Assembly: GCA_964057225.1 (NCBI GenBank)
Contig: OZ059896.1
Span: forward strand, 20,642,501-20,706,500
Reading direction: 5' to 3'
Length of the DNA stretch: 64,000 bases
DNA from: Auanema rhodensis
Lineage: Eukaryota; Nematoda; Chromadorea; Rhabditida; Rhabditidae
The first letter of the stretch is position 1, and the number at the start of each line of letters is the position of its first letter. The translations under genes were made by a program, and so were the position numbers. This document shows, piece after piece, positions 1-10,181 of this stretch. A model generated the notes under the pieces. The model had not been told where the DNA came from and did no database searches. It saw only the letters and a program-made list of their open reading frames with translations.

Positions 1-19
1 AAAAATGATGCATTAGTGT

Positions 20-47
20 ATGTTGAGTTTCCATGTACACTCAACAT
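20..47. other. Inverted repeat I, 9-bp arms and 10-bp spacer
   Basis: ATGTTGAGT at 20-28 is the exact reverse complement of ACTCAACAT at 39-47, with the spacer TTCCATGTAC between. It is shown here for monomer 1 but occurs in nearly every monomer. The arms are almost invariant. The exceptions I noticed are the left-arm change TTGAG to TTCAG at 43496 and 49461, and three copies with a spacer change to CATGTATACTC (near 11622, 13377 and 19691). It could extrude as a cruciform or serve as a dimeric protein site. No factor is identified, and function is inference only. Confidence 0.8.
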
Positions 48-51
48 TGCT

Positions 52-136
52 TCCAAAAACATTTTGACAAAAATTTTTTCGAAATATTTCAAAATAATTT
101 AGCAAAAAGTAGATGTTTTTAGATTCCTTTTTTTAA
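52..136. other. A/T-tract-rich domain of the monomer
   Basis: This stretch of the reference monomer is dominated by short A and T runs (55-59, 62-65, 69-73, 74-79, 91-94, 104-108, 116-120, 128-134). Spacings between several of them are near one to one and a half helical turns, a composition often linked with intrinsic curvature and minor-groove binding proteins in satellite DNA. Most length variation and many diagnostic substitutions of the array (T62G, T85A, T119C, T128A, T134C) fall here. Curvature was not calculated. Confidence 0.5.
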
Positions 137-197
137 GGCAAAGACGATGGACAATGTTATTCAACGAAAAAATTAATTCTTCAGGACGAAAATCGAG

Positions 198-219
198 GAT
201 ATAAGTGTGAACTTATATC
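198..219. other. Inverted repeat II, 9-bp stem with GTGA loop
   Basis: GATATAAGT (198-206), the loop GTGA (207-210) and ACTTATATC (211-219) form a perfect short hairpin, repeated in nearly every monomer. As RNA the loop would be a GNRA tetraloop. The commonest loop variant, G209A (about six copies at 10-18 kb), gives GTAA, still GNRA. The commonest stem variant, C212T (about nine copies from 36 to 56 kb), would keep a G-U wobble in RNA. Rarer variants break pairs: T216C near 6536 and 7589, T213A at 45789 and 52105, and the AT-to-TA swap at 201-202 near 9679 and 12137. Selection on the fold is therefore possible but not shown. Confidence 0.8.
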
Positions 220-240
220 AGTTGATATCTCGGTGCATTT

Positions 241-300
241 TCAAGCTAGCGCAAATCTGATAACACAGATCGACGCAGCTTAAAAATCCGCATCGAATGC
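241..300. other. GC-richer, CpG-bearing domain of the monomer
   Basis: This 60-bp stretch of the reference monomer holds 27 G+C and six of the 13 CpGs, with the palindrome GCTAGC at 245-250 and the small inverted repeat ATCTG/CAGAT at 256-260/266-270. It contains the marker pair that defines the 350-bp monomers: A273G together with loss of one A from 282-286. It also holds the C289T change that removes a CpG, which is almost always followed within the same monomer by the TG-to-CA change at 313-314. Confidence 0.65.
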
Positions 301-1478
301 ACTATACTACATTGAGAAACGCTTAATACAAAAATTAGTTATGATCGTTTGAAAAATGATGCATTAGTGTATGTTGAGTTTCCATGTACACTCAACATTG
401 CTTCCAAAAACATTTTGACAAAAATTTTTTCGAAATATTTCAAAATAATTTAGCAAAAAGTAGATGTTTTTAGATTCCTTTTTTTAAGGCAAAGACGATG
501 GACAATGTTATTCAACGAAAAAATTAATTCTTCAGGGTGAAAATCGAGGATATAAGTGTGAACTTATATCAGTTGATATCTCGGTGCATTTTCAAGCTAG
601 CGCAAATCTGATAACACAGATCGACGCAGCTTAAAAATCCGCATCGAATGCACTATACTACATTGAGAAACGCTTGATACAAAAATTAGTTATGATCGTT
701 TGAAAAATGATGCATTAGTGTATGTTGAGTTTCCATGTACACTCAACATTGCTTCCAAAAACATTTTGACAAAAATTTTTTCGAAATATTTCAAAATAAT
801 TTAGCAAAAAGTAGATGTTTTTAGATTCCTTTTTTTAAGGCAAAGACGATGGACAATGTTATTCAACGAAAAAATTAATTCTTCAGGACGAAAATCGAGG
901 ATATAAGTGTGAACTTATATCAGTTGATATCTCGGTGCATTTTCAAGCTAGCGCAAATCTGATAACACAGATCGACGCAGCTTAAAAATCCGCATCGAAT
1001 GCACTATACTACATTGAGAAACGCTTGATACAAAAATTAGTTATGATCGTTTGAAAAATGATGCATTAGTGTATGTTGAGTTTCCATGTACACTCAACAT
1101 TGCTTCCAAAAACATTTTGACAAAAATTTTTTCGAAATATTTCAAAATAATTTAGCAAAAAGTAGATGTTTTTAGATTCCTTTTTTTAAGGCAAAGACGA
1201 TGGACAATGTTATTCAACGAAAAAATTAATTCTTCAGGACGAAAATCGAGGATATAAGTGTGAACTTATATCAGTTGATATCTCGGTGCATTTTCAAGCT
1301 AGCGCAAATCTGATAACACAGATCGACGCAGCTTAAAAATCCGCATCGAATGCACTATACTACATTGAGAAACGCTTAATACAAAAATTAGTTATGATCG
1401 TTTGAAAAATGATGCATTAGTGTATGTTGAGTTTCCATGTACACTCAACATTGCTTCCGAAAACATTTTGACAAAAAT

Positions 1479-1490
1479 TTTTTCGAAAAA
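1479..1490. other. TTTTTCGAAAAA palindrome (example copy)
   Basis: In most monomers positions 75-86 form this perfect 12-bp palindrome centred on TTCGAA. It lies within the longer near-palindrome AAATTTTTTCGAAAAATTT, which has one unpaired T. This copy is in the fifth monomer. Monomers with T85, such as the reference, keep only the inner TTTCGAAA. A private G-to-A change in the monomer at 8426 destroys the central CpG. The motif begins like a CENP-B box (TTCGNNNNA) but lacks the CGGG half. Confidence 0.75.
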
Positions 1491-1756
1491 TTTCAAAATA
1501 ATTTAGCAAAAAGTAGATGTTTTTAGATTCCTTTTTTTAAGGCAAAGACGATGGACAATGTTATTCAACGAAAAAAATTAATTCTTCAGGACGAAAATCG
1601 AGGATATAAGTGTGAACTTATATCAGTTGATATCTCGGTGCATTTTTAAGCTAGCGCAAATCTGATAACACAGATCGACGCAGCTTAAAAATCCGCATCG
1701 AATGCACTATACTACATTGAGAAACGCTTAATACAAAAATTAGTTATGATCGTTTG

Positions 1757-4564
1757 AAAAATGATGCATTAGTGTATGTTGAGTTTCCATGTACACTCAA
1801 CATTGCTTCCAAAAACATTTTGACAAAAATTTTTTCGAAAAATTTCAAAATAATTTAGCAAAAAGTAGATGTTTCTAGATTCCTTTTTTTAAGGCAAAGA
1901 CGATGGACAATGTTATTCAACGAAAAAATTAATTCTTCAGGGTGAAAATCGAGGATATAAGTGTGAACTTATATCAGTTGATATCTCGGTGCATTTTTAA
2001 GCTAGCGCAAATCTGATAACACAGATCGACGCAGCTTAAAAATCTGCATCGAATGCACTATACTACATCAAGAAACGCTTGATACAAAAATTAGTTATGA
2101 TCGTTTGAAAAATGATGCATTAGTGTATGTTGAGTTTCCATGTACACTCAACATTGCTTCCAAAAACATTTTGACAAAAATTTTTTCGAAAAATTTCAAA
2201 ATAATTTAGCAAAAAGTAGATGTTTTTAGATTCAATTTTTCAAGGCAAAGACGATAGACAATGTTATTCAACGAAAAAATTAATTCTTCAGGGTGAAAAT
2301 CGAGGATATAAGTGTGAACTTATATCAGTTGATATCTCGGTGCATTTTTAAGCTAGCGCAAATCTGATAACACAGATCGACGCAGCTTAAAAATCCGCAT
2401 CGAATGCACTATACTACATTGAGAAACGCTCAATACACAAATTAGTTATGATCGTTTGAAAAATGATGCATTAGTGTATGTTGAGTTTCCATGTACACTC
2501 AACATTGCTTCCAAAAACAGTTTGACAAAAATTTTTTCGAAAAATTTCAAAATAATTTAGCAAAAAGTAGATGTTTTTAGATTCCATTTTTCAAGGCAAA
2601 GACGATAGACAATGTTATTCAACGAAAAAATTAATTCTTCAGGGTGAAAATCGAGGATATAAGTGTGAACTTATATCAGTTGATATCTCGGTGCATTTTT
2701 AAGCTAGCGCAAATCTGATAACACAGATCGACGCAGCTTAAAAATCCGCATCGAATGCACTATACTACATTGAGAAACGCTTGATACAAAAATTAGTTAT
2801 GATCGTTTGAAAAATGATGCATTAGTGTATGTTGAGTTTCCATGTACACTCAACATTGCTTCCAAAAACAGTTTGACAAAAATTTTTTCGAAAAATTTCA
2901 AAATAATTTAGCAAAAAGTAGATATTTTTAGATTTCTTTTTTCAAGGCAAAGACGATGGACAATGTTATTCAACGAAAAAATTAATTCTTCAGGGTGAAA
3001 ATCGAGGATATAAGTGTGAACTTATATCAGTTGATATCTCGGTGCATTTTTAAGCTAGCGCAAATCTGATAACACAGATCGACGCAGCTTAAAAATCCGC
3101 ATCGAATGCACTATACTACATTGAGAAACGCTTAATACAAAAATTAGTTATGATCGTTTGAAAAATGATGCATTAGTGTATGTTGAGTTTCCATGTACAC
3201 TCAACATTGCTTCCAAAAACATTTTGACAAAAATTTTTTCGAAAAATTTCAAAATAATTTAGCAAAAAGTAGATGTTTTTAGATTCCTTTTTTTAAGGCA
3301 AAGACGATGGACAATGTTATTCAACGAAAAAATTAATTCTTCAGGGTGAAAATCGAGGATATAAGTGTGAACTTATATCAGTTGATATCTCGGTGCATTT
3401 TTAAGCTAGCGCAAATCTGATAACACAGATCGACGCAGCTTAAAAATCTGCATCGAATGCACTATACTACATCAAGAAACGCTTGATACAAAAATTAGTT
3501 ATGATCGTTTGAAAAATGATGCATTAGTGTATGTTGAGTTTCCATGTACACTCAACATTGCTTCCAAAAACATTTTGACAAAAATTTTTTCGAAAAATTT
3601 CAAAATAATTTAGCAAAAAGTAGATGTTTTTAGATTCCATTTTTCAAGGCAAAGACGATAGACAATGTTATTCAACGAAAAAATTAATTCTTCAGGGTGA
3701 AAATCGAGGATATAAGTGTGAACTTATATCAGTTGATATCTCGGTGCATTTTTAAGCTAGCGCAAATCTGATAACACAGATCGACGCAGCTTAAAAATCC
3801 GCATCGAATGCACTATACTACATTGAGAAACGCTTAATACACAAATTAGTTATGATCGTTTGAAAAATGATGCATTAGTGTATGTTGAGTTTCCATGTAC
3901 ACTCAACATTGCTTCCAAAAACAGTTTGACAAAAATTTTTTCGAAAAATTTCAAAATAATTTAGCAAAAAGTAGATGTTTTTAGATTTCTTTTTTCAAGG
4001 CAAAGACGATGGACAATGTTATTCAACGAAAAAATTAATTCTTCAGGGTGAAAATCGAGGATATAAGTGTGAACTTATATCAGTTGATATCTCGGTGCAT
4101 TTTTAAGCTAGCGCAAATCTGATAACACAGATCGACGCAGCTTAAAAATCCGCATCGAATGCACTATACTACATTGAGAAACGCTTGATACAAAAATTAG
4201 TTATGATCGTTTGAAAAATGATGCATTAGTGTATGTTGAGTTTCCATGTACACTCAACATTGCTTCCAAAAACAGTTTGACAAAAATTTTTTCGAAAAAT
4301 TTCAAAATAATTTAGCGAAAAGTAGATATTTTTAGATTTCTTTTTTCAAGGCAAAGACGATGGACAATGTTATTCAACGAAAAAATTAATTCTTCAGGGT
4401 GAAAATCGAGGATATAAGTGTGAACTTATATCAGTTGATATCTCGGTGCATTTTTAAGCTAGCGCAAATCTGATAACACAGATCGACGCAGCTTAAAAAT
4501 CCGCATCGAATGCACTATACTACATTGAGAAACGCTTAATACAAAAATTAGTTATGATCGTTTG
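1757..4564 (+). repeat. Tetrameric higher-order repeat, two 1404-bp copies
   Basis: Copies run 1757-3160 and 3161-4564. The order in each is a monomer with CTG at 288-290 and CATCAAG at 310-316, then a GATAG monomer ending in the ATACACAAATT variant, then two monomers with T62G (CAGTTTGAC), the last also with GATATTTTT at 113-120 and GATTTC. The copies are not identical: the first member differs at T119C, and the third has GATTCCATTTTTC with GATAG in copy 1 but GATTTCTTTTTTC with GATGG in copy 2. Confidence 0.85.
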
Positions 4565-5968
4565 AAAAATGATGCATTAGTGTATGTTGAGTTTCCATGT
4601 ACACTCAACATTGCTTCCAAAAACATTTTGACAAAAATTTTTTCGAAAAATTTCAAAATAATTTAGCAAAAAGTAGATGTTTTTAGATTCCTTTTTTTAA
4701 GGCAAAGACGATGGACAATGTTATTCAACGAAAAAATTAATTCTTCAGGGTGAAAATCGAGGATATAAGTGTGAACTTATATCAGTTGATATCTCGGTGC
4801 ATTTTTAAGCTAGCGCAAATCTGATAACACAGATCGACGCAGCTTAAAAATCTGCATCGAATGCACTATACTACATCAAGAAACGCTTGATACAAAAATT
4901 AGTTATGATCGTTTGAAAAATGATGCATTAGTGTATGTTGAGTTTCCATGTACACTCAACATTGCTTCCAAAAACATTTTGACAAAAATTTTTTCGAAAA
5001 ATTTCAAAATAATTTAGCAAAAAGTAGATGTTTTTAGATTCCATTTTTCAAGGCAAAGACGATAGACAATGTTATTCAACGAAAAAATTAATTCTTCAGG
5101 GTGAAAATCGAGGATATAAGTGTGAACTTATATCAGTTGATATCTCGGTGCATTTTTAAGCTAGCGCAAATCTGATAACACAGATCGACGCAGCTTAAAA
5201 ATCCGCATCGAATGCACTATACTACATTGAGAAACGCTTAATACAAAAATTAGTTATGATCGTTTGAAAAATGATGCATTAGTGTATGTTGAGTTTCCAT
5301 GTACACTCAACATTGCTTCCAAAAACATTTTGACAAAAATTTTTTCGAAAAATTTCAAAATAATTTAGCAAAAAGTAGATGTTTTTAGATTCCTTTTTTT
5401 AAGGCAAAGACGATGGACAATGTTATTCAACGAAAAAATTAATTCTTCAGGGTGAAAATCGAGGATATAAGTGTGAACTTATATCAGTTGATATCTCGGT
5501 GCATTTTTAAGCTAGCGCAAATCTGATAACACAGATCGACGCAGCTTAAAAATCTGCATCGAATGCACTATACTACATCAAGAAACGCTTGATACAAAAA
5601 TTAGTTATGATCGTTTGAAAAATGATGCATTAGTGTATGTTGAGTTTCCATGTACACTCAACATTGCTTCCAAAAACATTTTGACAAAAATTTTTTCGAA
5701 AAATTTCAAAATAATTTAGCAAAAAGTAGATGTTTTTAGATTCCATTTTTCAAGGCAAAGACGATAGACAATGTTATTCAACGAAAAAATTAATTCTTCA
5801 GGGTGAAAATCGAGGATATAAGTGTGAACTTATATCAGTTGATATCTCGGTGCATTTTTAAGCTAGCGCAAATCTGATAACACAGATCGACGCAGCTTAA
5901 AAATCCGCATCGAATGCACTATACTACATTGAGAAACGCTTAATACACAAATTAGTTATGATCGTTTG
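4565..5968 (+). repeat. Dimer repeat, two 702-bp copies
   Basis: Copies are 4565-5266 and 5267-5968. Each is a GATGG monomer with CTG and CATCAAG, followed by a GATAG monomer with CATTGAG. The two copies differ near their ends: the second finishes with the ATACACAAATT variant. They look like the first half of the preceding tetramer duplicated without its T62G half. Confidence 0.85.
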
Positions 5969-6319
5969 AAAAATGATGCATTAGTGTATGTTGAGTTTCC
6001 ATGTACACTCAACATTGCTTCCAAAAACAGTTTGACAAAAATTTTTTCGAAAAATTTCAAAATAATTTAGCAAAAAGTAGATGTTTTTAGATTTCTTTTT
6101 TCAAGGCAAAGACGATGGACAATGTTATTCAACGAAAAAATTAATTCTTCAGGGTGAAAATCGAGGATATAAGTGTGAACTTATATCAGTTGATATCTCG
6201 GTGCATTTTTAAGCTAGCGCAAATCTGATAACACAGATCGACGCAGCTTAAAAATCCGCATCGAATGCACTATACTACATCAAGAAACGCTTGATACAAA
6301 AATTAGTTATGATCGTTTG

Positions 6320-8425
6320 AAAAATGATGCATTAGTGTATGTTGAGTTTCCATGTACACTCAACATTGCTTCCAAAAACATTTTGACAAAAATTTTTTCG
6401 AAAAATTTCAAAATAATTTAGCAAGAAGTAGATGTTTTTAGATTTCTTTTTTCAAGGCAAAGACGATGGACAATGTTATTCAACGAAAAAATTAATTCTT
6501 CAGGGTGAAAATCGAGGATATAAGTGTGAACTTACATCAGTTGATATCTCGGTGCATTTTTAAGCTAGCGCAAATCTGATAACACAGATCGACGCAGCTT
6601 AAAAATCCGCATCGAATGCACTATACTACATTGAGAAACGCTTGATACAAAAATTAGTTATGATCGTTTGAAAAATGATGCATTAGTGTATGTTGAGTTT
6701 CCATGTACACTCAACATTGCTTCCAAAAACATTTTGACAAAAATTTTTTCGAAAAATTTCAAAATAATTTAGCAAAAAGTAGATGTTTTTAGATTCCATT
6801 TTTCAAGGCAAAGACGATAGACAATGTTATTCAACGAAAAAATCAATTCTTCAGGGTGAAAATCGAGGATATAAGTGTGAACTTATATCAGTTGATATCT
6901 CGGTGCATTTTTAAGCTAGCGCAAATCTGATAACACAGATCGACGCAGCTTAAAAATCCGCATCGAATGCACTATATTACATTGAGAAACGCTTGATACA
7001 AAAATTAGTTATGATCGTTTGAAAAATGATGCATTAGTGTATGTTGAGTTTCCATGTACACTCAACATTGCTTCCAAAAACATTTTGACAAAAATTTTTT
7101 CGAAAAATTTCAAAATAATTTAGCAAAAAGTAGATGTTTTTAGATTCCATTTTTCAAGGCAAAGACGATAGACAATGTTATTCAACGAAAAAATTAATTC
7201 TTCAGGGTGAAAATCGAGGATATAAGTGTGAACTTATATCAGTTGATATCTCGGTGCATTTTTAAGCTAGCGCAAATCTGATAACACAGATCGACGCAGC
7301 TTAAAAATCCGCATCGAATGCACTATACTACATCAAGAAACGCTTGATACAAAAATTAGTTATGATCGTTTGAAAAATGATGCATTAGTGTATGTTGAGT
7401 TTCCATGTACACTCAACATTGCTTCCAAAAACATTTTGACAAAAATTTTTTCGAAAAATTTCAAAATAATTTAGCAAGAAGTAGATGTTTTTAGATTTCT
7501 TTTTTCAAGGCAAAGACGATGGACAATGTTATTCAACGAAAAAATTAATTCTTCAGGGTGAAAATCGAGGATATAAGTGTGAACTTACATCAGTTGATAT
7601 CTCGGTGCATTTTTAAGCTAGCGCAAATCTGATAACACAGATCGACGCAGCTTAAAAATCCGCATCGAATGCACTATACTACATTGAGAAACGCTTGATA
7701 CAAAAATTAGTTATGATCGTTTGAAAAATGATGCATTAGTGTATGTTGAGTTTCCATGTACACTCAACATTGCTTCCAAAAACATTTTGACAAAAATTTT
7801 TTCGAAAAATTTCAAAATAATTTAGCAAAAAGTAGATGTTTTTAGATTCCATTTTTCAAGGCAAAGACGATAGACAATGTTATTCAACGAAAAAATCAAT
7901 TCTTCAGGGTGAAAATCGAGGATATAAGTGTGAACTTATATCAGTTGATATCTCGGTGCATTTTTAAGCTAGCGCAAATCTGATAACACAGATCGACGCA
8001 GCTTAAAAATCCGCATCGAATGCACTATATTACATTGAGAAACGCTTGATACAAAAATTAGTTATGATCGTTTGAAAAATGATGCATTAGTGTATGTTGA
8101 GTTTCCATGTACACTCAACATTGCTTCCAAAAACATTTTGACAAAAATTTTTTCGAAAAATTTCAAAATAATTTAGCAAAAAGTAGATGTTTTTAGATTC
8201 CATTTTTCAAGGCAAAGACGATAGACAATGTTATTCAACGAAAAAATTAATTCTTCAGGGTGAAAATCGAGGATATAAGTGTGAACTTATATCAGTTGAT
8301 ATCTCGGTGCATTTTCAAGCTAGCGCAAATCTGATAACACAGATCGACGCAGCTTAAAAATCCGCATCGAATGCACTATACTACATTGAGAAACGCTTGA
8401 TACAAAAATTAGTTATGATCGTTTG
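6320..8425 (+). repeat. Tandem trimer duplication, two 1053-bp copies
   Basis: Copies are 6320-7372 and 7373-8425. They share rare markers. Member 1 has GCAAGAAGTAG and the CTTACATCAG change in inverted repeat II. Member 2 has AATCAATTC at 171-179 and CTATATTAC near 304. Member 3 differs between copies only in C242 versus T242 and in CATTGAG versus CATCAAG. Shared rare changes indicate a recent duplication by unequal exchange. Confidence 0.92.
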
Positions 8426-10181
8426 AAAAATGATGCATTAGTGTATGTTGAGTTTCCATGTACACTCAACATTGCTTCCAAAAACATTTTGACAAAAATT
8501 TTTTCAAAAAATTTCAAAATAATTTAGCAAAAAGTAGATGTTTTTAGATTCCATTTTTCAAGGCAAAGACGATAGACAATGTTATTCAACGAAAAAATTA
8601 ATTCTTCAGGGTGAAAATCGAGGATATAAGTGTGAACTTATATCAGTTGATATCTCGGTGCATTTTCAAGCTAGCGCAAATCTGATAACACAGATCGACG
8701 CAGCTTAAAAATCCGCATCGAATGCACTATACTACATTGAGAAACGCTTGATACAAAAATTAGTTATGATCGTTTGAAAAATGATGCATTAGTGTATGTT
8801 GAGTTTCCATGTACACTCAACATTGCTTCCAAAAACATTTTGACAAAAATTTTTTCGAAATATTTCAAAATAATTTAGCAAAAAGTAGATGTTTTTAGAT
8901 TCCTTTTTTTAAGGCAAAGACGATGGACAATGTTATTCAACGAAAAAATTAATTCTTCAGGACGAAAATCGAGGATATAAGTGTGAACTTATATCAGTTG
9001 ATATCTCGGTGCATTTTCAAGCTAGCGCAAATCTGATAACACAGATCGACGCAGCTTAAAAATCCGCATCGAATGCACTATACTACATTGAGAAACGCTT
9101 AATACAAAAATTAGTTATGATCGTTTGAAAAATGATGCATTAGTGTATGTTGAGTTTCCATGTACACTCAACATTGCTTCCGAAAACATTTTGACAAAAA
9201 TTTTTTCGAAAAATTTCAAAATAATTTAGCAAAAAGTAGATGTTTTTAGATTCCTTTTTTTAAGGCAAAGACGATGGACAATGTTATTCAACGAAAAAAA
9301 TTAATTCTTCAGGACGAAAATCGAGGATATAAGTGTGAACTTATATCAGTTGATATCTCGGTGCATTTTTAAGCTAGCGCAAATCTGATAACACAGATCG
9401 ACGCAGCTTAAAAATCCGCATCGAATGCACTATACTACATTGAGAAACGCTTAATACAAAAATTAGTTATGATCGTTTGAAAAATGATGCATTAGTGTAT
9501 GTTGAGTTTCCATGTACACTCAACATTGCTTCCAAAAACATTTTGACAAAAATTTTTTCGAAAAATTTCAAAATAATTTAGCAAAAAGTAGATGTTTCTA
9601 GATTCCTTTTTTTAAGGCAAAGACGATGGACAATGTTATTCAACGAAAAAATTAATTCTTCAGGGTGAAAATCGAGGATTAAAGTGTGAACTTATATCAG
9701 TTGATATCTCGGTGCATTTTTAAGCTAGCGCAAATCTGATAACACAGATCGACGCAGCTTAAAAATCTGCATCGAATGCACTATACTACATCAAGAAACG
9801 CTTGATACAAAAATTAGTTATGATCGTTTGAAAAATGATGCATTAGTGTATGTTGAGTTTCCATGTACACTCAACATTGCTTCCAAAAACATTTTGACAA
9901 AAATTTTTTCGAAAAATTTCAAAATAATTTAGCAAAAAGTAGATGTTTTTAGATTCCTTTTTTTAAGGCAAAGACGATGGACAATGTTATTCAACGAAAA
10001 AATTAATTCTTCAGGGTGAAAATCGAGGATATAAGTGTGAACTTATATCAGTTGATATCTCGGTGCATTTTTAAGCTAGCGCAAATCTGATAACACAGAT
10101 CGACGCAGCTTAAAAATCCGCATCGAATGCACTATACTACATTGAGAAACGCTTAATACACAAATTAGTTATGATCGTTTG
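8426..10181 (+). repeat. Five monomers, including a distant copy of 1054-2107
   Basis: Starts are 8426, 8777, 9128, 9480 and 9831. The first has a private change that removes the CpG in TTTTCGAA. Those at 8777, 9128 and 9480 repeat the order and markers of the monomers at 1054, 1405 and 1757: T85/AC type, then CCGAAAAC with an extra A, then T119C with CTG and CATCAAG. The third adds the GATTAAAG swap near 9679. Confidence 0.88.

Larger units (their letters stand above)
1..351 (+). repeat. Reference satellite monomer (monomer 1)
   Basis: This first full unit is used here as the coordinate frame for all variant positions. By hand count it has 54 C and 56 G in 351 bp (31% GC) and 13 CpG dinucleotides, at 80, 145, 165, 187, 194, 231, 250, 271, 274, 289, 294, 320 and 346. 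It is compositionally asymmetric: positions 61-120 have 10 G+C in 60, while 241-300 have 27 in 60. It carries T85 (the AAATATTTC form), the AC doublet at 186-187 and C242, a combination common in the left half of the array and absent from the right half. The choice of first base is arbitrary. I see no convincing internal half-length repeat, although 351 bp is close to twice a nucleosome repeat length. Confidence 0.97.
1..1756 (+). repeat. Five monomers, mostly T85/AC186 type
   Basis: Monomers start at 1, 352, 703, 1054 and 1405. The first four carry T85, TTTTTTTAAGG at 128-138 and C242. The second has GT rather than AC at 186-187. The fifth has a private CCGAAAAC change near position 53, A85, an extra A (352 bp) and T242. 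The run of monomers 4, 5 and 6 recurs at 8777-9830, 22 monomers downstream. Confidence 0.9.

Noticed and set aside
76-92. CENP-B box
   Set aside because: TTCGNNNNA is present around position 78, but the required CGGG half is absent on both strands.
251-325. Hammerhead ribozyme, as found in some insect satellites
   Set aside because: The monomer has CTGATAA where the core needs CTGANGA, and the GAAAC further on (317-321) is not joined by a plausible stem II. The essential G is replaced by A, so no active core is visible on this strand; no better core was seen on the other.
1-351. Ancestral half-length (about 175 bp) duplication within the monomer
   Set aside because: The two halves differ strongly in composition and I found only short chance matches such as TGCATT; no alignable half repeat is visible.
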